Assembly (NCBI RefSeq): GCF_018687695.1
Contig: NZ_CP061303.1
Location: forward strand, 1,567,847 to 1,631,846
DNA length: 64,000 nucleotides
Origin: Polynucleobacter sp. MG-6-Vaara-E2
Lineage (GTDB): Bacteria > Pseudomonadota > Gammaproteobacteria > Burkholderiales > Burkholderiaceae
Direction: 5' to 3'
The notes beneath the pieces were generated by a model. That model had not been told where the DNA came from. It did not search any database and worked only from the letters and a program-made list of their open reading frames with translations. Each line of letters opens with the position of its first letter. Position 1 is the first letter of the stretch. This document shows positions 8,413 through 17,252 of the stretch, piece after piece. Both the position numbers and the translations under genes were made by a program.

Positions 8413-10005
8413 CTAATTGGACTCAAAACCATCCCAAGATTCTTCACCGTTGTAGTTTTTATAAACAAGTGAAGGCTCCCCGTCTTTAACTAATATAAAG
8501 ACAGTTAAATCATCATAGCCACGATCAACCAAATCTCCGTCATATTCCTCTAAATCCTCCCCATCATATTGGTAACCAATAACAATATTGAATGAAGGAT
8601 ATCCATACAGATCGTGCTCTACGAACTCCGGCAGATCAATTGGGATGGATACTTCAGTGAATTTATTACTATCAAATTTTCCATCACTGGGCTCAAATTC
8701 AAACTGGATGGAAACCTTACTTAGCGATAGATACACCAAGTAGGCGCCATCTATGAGCTCACCGTCAGAGTCTTTTAGTAACTCTATGGGGCCATCAGGA
8801 TCAATCTTAATAACCCCTTCATTTCCAGAATCGCCTTCATCGCCTTCATTGACAACGCCTTCATACTCCCTAAAATCCCCACTACTATTAAAGCGTAGCT
8901 CAAGCAAATCCTCCGACATTTCTTCTAATTTGAGTGCTTTAAACAGTGAATCAGCTTGATCGTCATCTAGCCTACCAAAGACAATCTTGCCGCCTGGTTC
9001 AGTTTTTATGTAAATTGTTTTAGAACCAGATTCGTCCTCTTCATCCTCCTCATCGCTGACTTCAATCTCAATTTCCGATGATTGTGTGTTGCCAGCAGCA
9101 ACCTGACGGAACAGGCTAAGTTTTATATCCGCCATGCACCCATCTGCTTTTTTGTTTGGAATCTGGCACCCAACATCGATAGCAACAACTCCACCAGGTA
9201 CGAGCTCCTCATAACTATCTCGATCATTCAAAGATCGCTCGCCCTTATCAAGAACATCGAGAATCAATTTTGCCTTTGGGATATAACTCTTAGTCTTGTT
9301 CTGAATACAAACTCGAGCCACTATTGAAGGGTCATTTTCTTCCCAAACCGGCGCCTTCCAAACACTACCCGACACAAGCTCTAAATTTTTTGATTCCGCC
9401 TCAAATGCTAATGAAACAACCTCATGATCGCTGCTTGGCAACTGAACTGTAGATAGCTTTATATCCTCCAGCTCGGTAGCATAGGCATTTAATACTACCT
9501 TTACCCCATCAGGGTTAGTTCCCAGCAATCCTGCCTTAATAGAATTAACATAGGTTTCAAATTTGGCGCTATCCCCAGCCTCGATTTCCTCATCAAAATC
9601 CTCTTTGCCCTCTTCAATAATGCATCCCTCAGAGTTATAAATTTGGGTGGAGATGAATATCGAACTGTATGTGCTTTGACTATTGTTGCTTACTTGAAAT
9701 TTGATGCATAGGGAGTATTCTTTTTCCCTATCAGGACCAGTTGCTTTTACGGAGTTAATATCCACTTTAAGTGGTAGCAAACTAGCTGAGTAAGCGCATA
9801 AGGCGATATTCGAACCGCTATACGCTTTTTCATAAACTGGCACTATCCCAGTGGCTACCTTTTCGCCACATTCTCCGCAAAAACTCGCAGTTGCTGAAAT
9901 GCTGGCCCCACAATATGTACAAAAAATATCGACCTTTTCACCGCATTCAGGACAAAATCTTGCATCCTGACTTAATGAGGTTCGGCAACGCTTGCATTTA
10001 GACAT
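8413..10005 (-). CDS. double zinc-ribbon protein with beta-sandwich-like repeats and acidic tail
   Basis: Two zinc ribbons open the 530-residue protein: C4/C7/C18/C21 and C29/C32/C43/C46. Residues about 75-320 form two strand-rich units (FQVSNNSQSTYSSIFI, then VWKAPVWEENDPSIVARVCIQN). They match in order the N-terminal part of the protein at 11572 (ISIENQTKNDWSSLEL, then SIWRAEPDSEGDINIYAKLSVQN), so the two are paralogues. The C-terminal 200 residues are highly acidic (EVSDEEDEEDESG). Zinc ribbons of this kind bind protein or nucleic acid. There is no membrane segment or signal. It is part of the leftward cluster 15467-6678. A scaffold or sensing role is conjecture. Confidence 0.75.
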   Translation of the reverse strand: MSKCKRCRTSLSQDARFCPECGEKVDIFCTYCGASISATASFCGECGEKVATGIVPVYEKAYSGSNIALCAYSASLLPLKVDINSVKATGPDREKEYSLCIKFQVSNNSQSTYSSIFISTQIYNSEGCIIEEGKEDFDEEIEAGDSAKFETYVNSIKAGLLGTNPDGVKVVLNAYATELEDIKLSTVQLPSSDHEVVSLAFEAESKNLELVSGSVWKAPVWEENDPSIVARVCIQNKTKSYIPKAKLILDVLDKGERSLNDRDSYEELVPGGVVAIDVGCQIPNKKADGCMADIKLSLFRQVAAGNTQSSEIEIEVSDEEDEEDESGSKTIYIKTEPGGKIVFGRLDDDQADSLFKALKLEEMSEDLLELRFNSSGDFREYEGVVNEGDEGDSGNEGVIKIDPDGPIELLKDSDGELIDGAYLVYLSLSKVSIQFEFEPSDGKFDSNKFTEVSIPIDLPEFVEHDLYGYPSFNIVIGYQYDGEDLEEYDGDLVDRGYDDLTVFILVKDGEPSLVYKNYNGEESWDGFESN

Positions 10006-10020
10006 ATTTAAGCCCTGACT

Positions 10021-11013
10021 TTACTTGTGCTGACTGATTGCAGTGAGAACTTGTGAATAAAAAGGGTGAAGCTGAACGTCCGGATCCTCCTGGGCTTGTT
10101 TTTCAACAAAAATTACAAGTCTGTCTTGATTTTTTGCATACTTATAGGCTATTAAATACGCATTAATTGCTGACTCATTTGAGCCCTGTTTAAATAGAAT
10201 TACTGCGTAGTTAGTCCAGGCGGAGGTTCTTTGGGGTGCCAAGGCTAAGGTGTACTCAATAATTCCCTTGGCATGATCAAGATCGCCAGTGAGATAGTAG
10301 GCATATCCAAGGTTATTAGCAGCCTCCTGATCGGTGAGGTCTGTATTAACAGCATCCTTAAAACTGGAAATCGCTAAATCTAAATTATTAGCCTTTAAGG
10401 CCACTAGTCCTGCATCATTAAACTGCCGTGCCGCCTTTCTATTTCCACCGGTAGGTTTTGCTAGGTCGTTTATTAATCCGATATTTTCGTCCAATGAAGA
10501 TTGATTGTTGCTTTGCATAGCAGAAAGCATCGATTGGATATGTGGCATTGCCTGAATGCGAACACTGGATGGCGTAATTTGAACTACCTGACTATCTTTT
10601 CCAGAGCCCTTAGTTGGCGCTTGTACTTGTGATGAATCCATTACATCTTTATTTTTTCCTGATTTACCAATAAAGAAAAAAACGGCTACAGCCAAAATAA
10701 CAATGCCAATAATGATTAAACCCCAAGGTGTGCTTTTCTTTTCTGGTTTAGTAGGTTTAGATTTGATCTCTTCCCTAGCCTTAGGCGCCACCTTTTTATC
10801 ATCAGATTTATGAGGGCTAGCCACTATGGGGCGAGGTGCATTCGATGCAACTTTTGCAGCACCACAATGCTTACAAAACTTGAAATTGCTAGGGTTTGGA
10901 TAATTGCATGAGCCGCAGAACTCTTCTTGCGATAAAACCTCTAATTTGCTACCGCAAGACTCACAAAATTTTGCTCCATCTTTGTTGACATGATTACAGT
11001 TTTGGCATTTCAT
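10021..11013 (-). CDS. membrane-anchored double zinc-ribbon protein with TPR repeats
   Basis: Residues 1-55 hold two zinc ribbons (C3/C6/C17/C20 and C33/C36/C47/C50). A Lys/Pro-rich linker and one transmembrane helix (about 97-116, GLIIIGIVILAVAVFFFIG) follow, and the rest is helical. TPR motifs can be read from about 195 (FNDAGLVALKANNLDLAISS, then ANNLGYAYYLTGDLDHAKG, then AWTNYAVILFKQGSNESAI). The zinc ribbons face the cytoplasm if the positive linker stays inside, leaving the TPR part in the periplasm. A TTG at 11031 is in frame, but GGAG precedes the ATG at 11013 by eight bases, so I use that. The 24-nt gap to the next gene upstream suggests an operon. Confidence 0.8.
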   Translation of the reverse strand: MKCQNCNHVNKDGAKFCESCGSKLEVLSQEEFCGSCNYPNPSNFKFCKHCGAAKVASNAPRPIVASPHKSDDKKVAPKAREEIKSKPTKPEKKSTPWGLIIIGIVILAVAVFFFIGKSGKNKDVMDSSQVQAPTKGSGKDSQVVQITPSSVRIQAMPHIQSMLSAMQSNNQSSLDENIGLINDLAKPTGGNRKAARQFNDAGLVALKANNLDLAISSFKDAVNTDLTDQEAANNLGYAYYLTGDLDHAKGIIEYTLALAPQRTSAWTNYAVILFKQGSNESAINAYLIAYKYAKNQDRLVIFVEKQAQEDPDVQLHPFYSQVLTAISQHK

Positions 11014-11037
11014 CAAGTTACTCCCAAGCAAACATCT

Positions 11038-11568
11038 TCATTTAAGGTTTTCGCGAGCAGATTCTGAAATCAATGGATCCTCATGCATTGAAAGATCTCG
11101 TAATACTTTTTTGGGTGCCCGTCGATTTTGAGCTAGCGCAAGAACAACAAAGGGGTCACTATTTGAGGCAATGACATCTGCCAGATTTTGAATATCAACT
11201 GCTTTAAAAGCCTCAACATCTTGAGCTACAGCTACAGCCAGCTCAGGATCCCTCTTCATTATTTTTTCTATAATCTCAAGGGTCGCTATTTCCCTAAAAA
11301 CAGAGTTTCTTAAGAGATTCTTTAGAACAGCAGCAGAATTATCTTCAATCAATACACGGCAAGAATCCTCGTCAATTTTGTCCTTATAGGCAACTTGCTG
11401 ACGAACTTCGGCTGATGGGTGCAGAGATGCATATTTGAAAAACCTCTCACTACTCGCTTTGTCTGGATAGTAGTTCGCAATGGTACTTAAGAGCTCGCAG
11501 GAAAGAAGGTCTGATAAGACCTCTTTCCCATCCTCAACCACAACCAATCGAAACTCAAGCTTCGCCAT
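11038..11568 (-). CDS. LRV/HEAT-like repeat protein, paralogue of the C-terminus of its neighbour
   Basis: The 176 residues align throughout with residues 452-629 of the protein encoded at 11572. Shared blocks are FRLVVVEDGKEVLSDLLS against FKLVVEDGGKEVFSKPLS, EVRQQVAYKDKI against TVRENVAYKDKI, and APKKVLRDLSMHEDP against TPKKVLKELVNHSDP. The last block is the variant leucine-rich (LRV) repeat unit, also found in the protein at 17895. LRV and HEAT-like solenoids bind other proteins. Only three bases separate it from the upstream gene, so it is translated from the same message. It is a tandem duplicate whose copy next door was fused to a beta-sandwich domain. Confidence 0.8.
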   Translation of the reverse strand: MAKLEFRLVVVEDGKEVLSDLLSCELLSTIANYYPDKASSERFFKYASLHPSAEVRQQVAYKDKIDEDSCRVLIEDNSAAVLKNLLRNSVFREIATLEIIEKIMKRDPELAVAVAQDVEAFKAVDIQNLADVIASNSDPFVVLALAQNRRAPKKVLRDLSMHEDPLISESARENLK

Positions 11569-11571
11569 AAA

Positions 11572-13461
11572 TTAGTCTTCTAGACGCTTTTTAGCCTCAG
11601 AAGCCACATATGGATCAGAGTGGTTTACCAGCTCTTTAAGGACCTTTTTGGGGGTGCTGTAGTTACCAGCTAAAGAAGCAAGAATAGATGGATCTTCCAT
11701 GCTGAGAATAATGGCGCATAACTTACTTGCATCAGCCTGCTGGTATGAATCAATGTCACCAGCAATATTTTGAGCAATTTCGACATCTAGGTGAATCAAA
11801 CGCTCTATATCTGCTGCAGACGCATTCTCTTTAAATGCTTCAGTTCTTACCAGATTTCGCAACACAGGTATTGACTTATCAGTCATCAACAAAGACAGAA
11901 TTTCTTCAGAAATCTTATCTTTATAAGCAACATTTTCTCTCACCGTAGAAGCTGGGTGCTTCGCCACCAATGCAAAAAAATCTTTACTCTCTTCTGCATC
12001 CTCATAGCTTGAGGTGATACTTGCAACGGTCTCATATGAGAGTGGCTTTGAAAATACCTCCTTGCCACCATCTTCTACCACTAACTTAAATACTAACTTT
12101 GATGACATGTTCATCTCCTTTAGGTTGATCGGTATATCTACTTTGCTATCTTTAATACTGCCCAACTCTTCTTCATTAACACTTTCGTTGGGCATTGGCC
12201 AGGTTGTTATAAGACTCCACTCATTTGATAGAGCATGTAATACCTGCTCTACAAATCCATCCGATTGGTATTGCCAAATATTGTCGTATGTCACAGTATT
12301 TGCATTTTTCAAATACTTTTTTCCAAAATCCGATACTTGACTACCATCATCGTTTTCTTCCCAATCGCTAAAATGACTTCGAACCCCCTGAAGTTCATAT
12401 AACTTATCGAGATATTTGGCAGGCAGCTCTGTCTCATCTTTTGCTACAAGCCCCCTGAATTTACTATCGAGACAGAAAAAACCATCGGAAGAAACGCCCC
12501 CGCCTTCGTATCCAAAATATACGCCCACGTAGTCTCCATCTACCTCCTCATATACTACGTTAGCCCTAATTCTTTGACTTTTTTCGACGGCGATGAAAAA
12601 CTCATGGCCGCCATTTTCAAAAGCATCCAACTCTTCTTCATCGACGCCTTCATCGGACTTAGGCCAACTTAACTTTCTTTTTTCCCCTTTAATTTCTTGC
12701 TCAGTTGTGTGCATCTCAATACCTGTAATTGATGCACTGCCTTCAGCAGCCAATGAGGAGTAAATAAGTTTGCAATCGACTATGGCATTTTTTAGATCAT
12801 TTACATTGCTATATCCATAACCTCCAATTACTTGTATATCCCCAAGCTTCAACTCCTCTGTACTACCGGCATCGAATAATTCTTCGGAGTCTTTTGAGAT
12901 ATTGGCTACAAATTGAACTCTAGGCATTCGGTTATTGGAAATATTTTGAACGGAAAGCTTGGCGTAAATATTGATATCGCCTTCAGAATCCGGCTCCGCA
13001 CGCCAAATTGAACCGCCAATAACTAGAAGCTGATTTTCAATTTCTAGCCCTGGCAAGGACGTAATTTCGTAAGCTTCTAGAGGAACTGAGTATGAGCCTA
13101 ACTCCCGCTCTTTAGGAGAGGTAGCCATCACCTTAACTAATGCTTGATACTTTTGACGATCACCATTTAAAAGTGCTCCGGCGACCCTCCAGATAGATAG
13201 CTCTAATTCAGAGCTATCTCCAGAGGCTATACCCTCCTCCTTGGAATTGGACTCACCAATCTGTTGCCCCGCATCATTTAAGACTACGGCACAAAGTTCC
13301 AGTGAACTCCAATCATTTTTAGTTTGATTTTCAATACTAATTTTTAGCGAAACTGTGTAGTCCCCGTACTCATCAGGACCTTCAGCGCTAAATTCTTCTA
13401 TTTCTGCGCCGAAAAATGGAAGCTGAAATATAGAAGTATCGAAATTTAAAGATGAAGACAT
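11572..13461 (-). CDS. fusion protein: beta-sandwich-like domains plus C-terminal LRV/HEAT-like domain
   Basis: Residues 1-about 240 are strand-rich and match the central part of the zinc-ribbon protein at 8413 but without its ribbons. Residues about 270-449 are an acidic domain with FFIAVEKSQRIRANVVYEE and GVYFGYEGGG. Residues 452-629 are a full copy of the LRV protein encoded downstream. At the joint the DNA reads AAGGAG, then ATGAAC, then ATGTCA, so a complete ribosome-binding site for the second part survives inside the frame (12108-12120). This looks like two adjacent genes joined by loss of a stop codon, and the C-terminal part may still be made separately. Start: ATG at 13461. Confidence 0.8.
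   Translation of the reverse strand: MSSSLNFDTSIFQLPFFGAEIEEFSAEGPDEYGDYTVSLKISIENQTKNDWSSLELCAVVLNDAGQQIGESNSKEEGIASGDSSELELSIWRVAGALLNGDRQKYQALVKVMATSPKERELGSYSVPLEAYEITSLPGLEIENQLLVIGGSIWRAEPDSEGDINIYAKLSVQNISNNRMPRVQFVANISKDSEELFDAGSTEELKLGDIQVIGGYGYSNVNDLKNAIVDCKLIYSSLAAEGSASITGIEMHTTEQEIKGEKRKLSWPKSDEGVDEEELDAFENGGHEFFIAVEKSQRIRANVVYEEVDGDYVGVYFGYEGGGVSSDGFFCLDSKFRGLVAKDETELPAKYLDKLYELQGVRSHFSDWEENDDGSQVSDFGKKYLKNANTVTYDNIWQYQSDGFVEQVLHALSNEWSLITTWPMPNESVNEEELGSIKDSKVDIPINLKEMNMSSKLVFKLVVEDGGKEVFSKPLSYETVASITSSYEDAEESKDFFALVAKHPASTVRENVAYKDKISEEILSLLMTDKSIPVLRNLVRTEAFKENASAADIERLIHLDVEIAQNIAGDIDSYQQADASKLCAIILSMEDPSILASLAGNYSTPKKVLKELVNHSDPYVASEAKKRLED
12106..12120 (-). promoter_or_regulatory. 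internal ribosome-binding site and start within the fused gene
   Basis: On the minus strand AAGGAG (12115-12120) is followed by ATG at 12114 and by a second in-frame ATG at 12108, six bases after the Shine-Dalgarno. Starting at 12108 would give a 178-residue product, the same size as the paralogue at 11038-11568. The site lies within an open frame, where it has no need to exist. Confidence 0.6.
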
Positions 13462-13563
13462 GATCGTTTTTATCTTAAGCTAACGTGATTAATTATTATC
13501 AAAATTAGAATAATTAAGTATTTTTTTATATAGTACTAGAGTTAAGAGTTAATCCACAAACAT

Positions 13564-14898
13564 TTAGGCTGCTATTTTCTCGGGGATAACCATATGTTTT
13601 ACCAATCCATCTAGATCACTCTTTAGTAATAGACGCTTTTCTAGTAATCCATCCTTTATAGCAAGCAAAAGTTTTTTGTTTTTGCTTAAGATCAACTTAA
13701 CAGCCCTATATTGCATTTGTATGAATTTCTTAGCCTCAATTCGATAATCCTCAGAGTGCGACTCAAAGCAACCATTCGCAACTACTAATAGGCTGTCACC
13801 GTCATACTCATTTATGCCATAGTTAGAGGAAAAGCCATTTTTAGTCATCAAATTAAATACCTTCCAAGTTGCCTCCTTAAGATCGCTGTTAGCGCAATCT
13901 GCACCAACATTAAGCTCGCCAAGAATTAGCTCTTCGGCTACCCTACCGGCTAAATCTATTCTGATAGCAATTCGTACTTGTGAAAATGATCTAAATAAAC
14001 CCCCGCGATATATATGTCTGTAATCTTGAACCATTACTCCAGCCATATCCTTAGATGGAATAATGGACACCCAATCCGGAATATTCTCAAAACCTGATTC
14101 AGCCATTGCAACTACAGCATGACCTGCTTCATGAGCGGCAATTTGCTCGGGGTCTGGATAGTCCTGAAAACTCAAGCCCTCCCCAGTGCCATTGATTGCC
14201 ACTTGAAGCACATCTTGCAGGCCTATCTTTCTCTTTTCCCTAAATGCCACTCTTTTTAAAGTCTTCTCTAACATTCCAAATCTGCGCTTACTAGCAAAAT
14301 CTAAACATAGAATGCACCCCAATCTATGCTGGTCATTCAGTAAATCATCACTCACTATGTCAGCGCTAAGTTGCTCCAAAAAATCACTTGCGTGAAAATT
14401 CGGCTTAGGCGAAGCCCAAAGAATATGGCGATCGAATTTATTTTGATAGCGAAAAGCCTCCGCAATCTCTCCAAAAGAGCTGCAGATGCTTGTAATAACT
14501 TTTGACGTGCCGTTAATCAAATCCAACACTTCAGAAACAAGCTTCTTATTTGATAAATCTTCTTCCGATGGATTTTCTGCTTCTAGCCATCCGCCAGACT
14601 CAATAAATATGATTGTGGGTCCATCAGCCTTACTTATTAAATCTTTAAGGGACTGAAGGCTGTCTTGCTGCACTTCAATAAACTTGGCACCTGTAATGTC
14701 GGATACCCACTTTAAAAAATCAAGATAAGCGTCCTTATCTGCAGCCTCAATCATTAGCCCATTCCCCAATAAGCCCCAGGATAGATCCTGCTTGTTAAAT
14801 GGATCACATAGAGAGCTAAATTCAGTTAACCACTGTGCCAATGCTGGCTGACGCTCCCGTAATTTCAAAAACTCTATTTTTTTGGTTAAATTTTTCAT
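13564..14898 (-). CDS. FtsH-like M41 metallopeptidase with degenerate AAA domain
   Basis: The C-terminal half is a peptidase M41: HEAGH at 256-260, the DLAGRVAEELILGE helix at 315-328, and NSDLKEAT with D339 as the expected third zinc ligand. The N-terminal half has the spacing of an AAA module but lacks a Walker A motif: where GxxxxGK(S/T) should stand there is WGLLGNGLMIEAAD. The Walker B strand TIIFIESGG lacks the usual D-E pair. There are no transmembrane helices, unlike FtsH with its two. It is therefore a soluble peptidase with a probably non-hydrolysing ATPase part. The gene leads the group of LRV and zinc-ribbon genes and may process one of them. A catalytically active protease is expected but not shown. 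Confidence 0.85.
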   Translation of the reverse strand: MKNLTKKIEFLKLRERQPALAQWLTEFSSLCDPFNKQDLSWGLLGNGLMIEAADKDAYLDFLKWVSDITGAKFIEVQQDSLQSLKDLISKADGPTIIFIESGGWLEAENPSEEDLSNKKLVSEVLDLINGTSKVITSICSSFGEIAEAFRYQNKFDRHILWASPKPNFHASDFLEQLSADIVSDDLLNDQHRLGCILCLDFASKRRFGMLEKTLKRVAFREKRKIGLQDVLQVAINGTGEGLSFQDYPDPEQIAAHEAGHAVVAMAESGFENIPDWVSIIPSKDMAGVMVQDYRHIYRGGLFRSFSQVRIAIRIDLAGRVAEELILGELNVGADCANSDLKEATWKVFNLMTKNGFSSNYGINEYDGDSLLVVANGCFESHSEDYRIEAKKFIQMQYRAVKLILSKNKKLLLAIKDGLLEKRLLLKSDLDGLVKHMVIPEKIAA

Positions 14899-14910
14899 TA
14901 TTAACCCTAA

Positions 14911-15231
14911 TTATTGTTTGTCGTTATAGATAGATTCACAAGAATCTTTTGTATTCATCGCGATGGTTAAGCAATCTTCCATAAACTCTTTTTTATGACC
15001 GATTGCTTGCGTCAATGCTAAGGAATCATCTGAATTTTTTGCAGCCACCTCTAATACCGCATTGTGAGAAAAAATTGCACTCATGCAAAAGATGCCAAAT
15101 ACTCCAAGGGCAAGTACTTTCCAGAAATAAAACAGCACAACACCTAAGACGATTGCGGCTATAGCATAAAAAACAAATGAATCAAGGGTTGAGCTTTGAA
15201 CATGTAGAACATCACTTACAAATGTATACAT
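14911..15231 (-). CDS. small membrane protein
   Basis: This 106-residue protein has one long or two short hydrophobic helices at about 20-55 (FYAIAAIVLGVVLFYFWKVL, then ALGVFGIFCMSAIF). They precede a soluble tail with two cysteines (FMEDCLTIAMN and DSCESIYND) that could form a disulphide if periplasmic. It lies between the M41 gene (12-nt gap) and a lipoprotein gene (8-nt gap), so it is co-transcribed with both. No family is recognised. Membrane anchoring of the soluble M41 peptidase is one possible job. Confidence 0.7.
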   Translation of the reverse strand: MYTFVSDVLHVQSSTLDSFVFYAIAAIVLGVVLFYFWKVLALGVFGIFCMSAIFSHNAVLEVAAKNSDDSLALTQAIGHKKEFMEDCLTIAMNTKDSCESIYNDKQ

Positions 15232-15239
15232 ATCCCCAC

Positions 15240-15467
15240 CTATCTATAGATATCGCAATAAACATCCACTGGAACTACAACATTCCCAAATTCAGTTCTT
15301 TGCGAGACATACTGGACTGTGGGTTTTAACTTGGCAGAGACGCATTCCCGTGCTGCCTGGATTACTTCAACGCGGCTCATCTGCTCTGGACTCTTAAACC
15401 CAACCACTTTAGGGCTGGAACATGCCGCCAATGAACCGCATAGCAACAGGAAATAAAGGTATTTCAT
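15240..15467 (-). CDS. small lipoprotein
   Basis: The 75-residue product starts MKYLYFLLLCGSLAAC. This is a type II signal peptide with the lipobox LAAC at 13-16, giving a lipid-anchored mature protein of about 60 residues with two further cysteines (REC and YCDIY). It is the first gene of the leftward cluster that runs to 6678. A GCTCA-N5-TGAGC operator lies 47 bases upstream of its start (15514-15528), so the whole cluster may be under that control. The family is unknown. Confidence 0.75.
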   Translation of the reverse strand: MKYLYFLLLCGSLAACSSPKVVGFKSPEQMSRVEVIQAARECVSAKLKPTVQYVSQRTEFGNVVVPVDVYCDIYR

Positions 15468-15733
15468 ACTTACTCCTATTTGTTTATCCAGTTTTCTTTA
15501 TACAGATCTACAAGCTCACACGATGAGCCCAATATGAGTTAGTCAATTTATTTTTATAAATGAGGCTGACATTGAATTTCAATCACTATAAATTTCATCG
15601 CATCAAAAACAGATGAGAGTTATCCCCAATTGTTTTTTATAAAATTTGCAGGAATAATTCGTAATAGAAATTAATTGTTTTTTACCCCTCTGGCAGTTAT
15701 ATTGACAATTCACCCGTCACCTGAAAAGCTGCC
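15468..15733. promoter_or_regulatory. divergent intergenic region with GCTCA-N5-TGAGC operator at 15514-15528
   Basis: This AT-rich 266 bp lies between divergent gene starts (lipoprotein leftward, DUF2779 nuclease rightward). The palindrome is GCTCA at 15514-15518 and TGAGC at 15524-15528. It is the only copy in the left third of the island and the one furthest from the WYL gene. Confidence 0.6.
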
Positions 15734-17242
15734 TTGCAACTACTCTCCAAAAGCAAAATCATCTCAGGCATCCAGTGTCATAAAAAGCTCTGGCTGGAAA
15801 CCCATGTCAAGCAAGATATATTGGAGTCTCATCTTTTTGCACTTGGAAATCGCTTCGGAGATTTCGCCAGAACACATTATGGTGACGGCGTTAATTTAGA
15901 TGGCAAGAGTAACAAAGATGAAATTTTTAATAACACAAATTTCGCTTTATTAGATCCCAAAGTTAATGTTATCTATGAAGCTGCATTTCAATTCGAAAAT
16001 GTATTAGTAAGGGTAGATGTATTAAAGCGTGACAAAGATGGCTGGGAAATGATTGAAGTCAAATCATCTAAAGAAGCCAAGCAGCATCACCTAAATGACA
16101 TTGCTTCCCAAGCCTATGTAGCACTGGGATGCGGCCTCAAATTAAATTCAATGAAGATTGCCCATATTAATAAAAATTTTCTTTATAAAGGTGATGGAGA
16201 CTATTCAGGTCTGCTAGTTGAGGCGGACGTCACAAGTGAGGCAATCGAAAGACTATCGGATGTAAAGACTTGGATCAGTGATTTACTCCCCATAGTTCAA
16301 CCAGATTCACCTCGGCCTACAGAAGATATGGAGGACTTAAAATGCAAAACCCCGTATCCCTGTCAATTTCTTCCGCAATGCTCTGCAGAGCTGCCTCAAC
16401 TGGCGGAAGTTCCAATCAGCATTCTCCCCAATACCGGGAAAAAACTGGCTGAAAAATGGGGCAAAGAAAAAATCTATGATTTGAGAAACCTACCGGATGG
16501 AGCGCTTACAAATGAACGTCACGAAATCATCAGACAAGCGCATCAATCGAATACTCCTTATATTAGTAAGGAGATGGTTAAAAAAGTGCGCTCACTACCA
16601 GGGCCTTACTTTTTCATGGACTTTGAAACGGTAATGCAAGGTGTCCCACTCATTCCCAATACTAAGCCTAATGATGCAGTTCCTTTTCAATGGAGCGTTC
16701 ATTCTATTAAAGACCTAGCCAATACAACGGGACTTGATGATGGAAAGGCATTCTTAGACTTTTTAAGTCCGACCTTATTTAGGGATTTTCTAATAAGCCT
16801 GATTAGTGCCCTAGGTGAGTCAGGCACTATATTTGTACACCACAAATCAACAGAAATTAAAGCTTTACTTTATCTTGCAGCCCAAAAGCAATGTGAAGAT
16901 CTTAATGAGGCTGTTGAGAAAATTATTCTCAGAATTGAAGATACGCTAGATTTAGTAAGAGATGGAATGTATTTCCCAGAGATGGGACTATCCGAAGGAA
17001 GCACTTACTCTATTAAGACTATTACCAAAGTCATTCCAACCTCGGTTGACTACCACGAAGATGGGGAACTGGGATCTGGGAACGATGCTCAACTGATTTG
17101 GTTCAAATGCACTGATTTAAAGCATAGGCTATCTGAAAGTGAAATTCAGGCATTGAAAAAAAATCTTCTCAAATATTGTGCAAAAGATACGTTAGCATTA
17201 GTTGATTTAGTTCGCTTCATTCATACACAACCAATTCATTAA
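15734..17242 (+). CDS. Cas4-like Fe-S RecB-family nuclease fused to a DUF2779 domain
   Basis: The N-terminal part carries PD-(D/E)XK nuclease residues: E82, D95 in VRVDVL, E108 and K110 in IEVKSS, then Q126. Four cysteines are placed as in Cas4/AddB iron-sulphur nucleases: C15 (GIQCHKKLWLE) and C204/C210/C216. From about 290 a DnaQ-like DUF2779 domain starts with FFMDFETV (D296, E298) and ends near CAKDTLALVDL. So two predicted nuclease folds sit in one 502-residue chain. Such proteins occur with phage and mobile DNA and are presumed to process DNA ends. The only start is a TTG at 15734, with a weak AAAAGC in front. It leads the rightward cluster. Confidence 0.85.
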   Translation: MQLLSKSKIISGIQCHKKLWLETHVKQDILESHLFALGNRFGDFARTHYGDGVNLDGKSNKDEIFNNTNFALLDPKVNVIYEAAFQFENVLVRVDVLKRDKDGWEMIEVKSSKEAKQHHLNDIASQAYVALGCGLKLNSMKIAHINKNFLYKGDGDYSGLLVEADVTSEAIERLSDVKTWISDLLPIVQPDSPRPTEDMEDLKCKTPYPCQFLPQCSAELPQLAEVPISILPNTGKKLAEKWGKEKIYDLRNLPDGALTNERHEIIRQAHQSNTPYISKEMVKKVRSLPGPYFFMDFETVMQGVPLIPNTKPNDAVPFQWSVHSIKDLANTTGLDDGKAFLDFLSPTLFRDFLISLISALGESGTIFVHHKSTEIKALLYLAAQKQCEDLNEAVEKIILRIEDTLDLVRDGMYFPEMGLSEGSTYSIKTITKVIPTSVDYHEDGELGSGNDAQLIWFKCTDLKHRLSESEIQALKKNLLKYCAKDTLALVDLVRFIHTQPIH

Positions 17243-17252
17243 AAGAGTCAAT

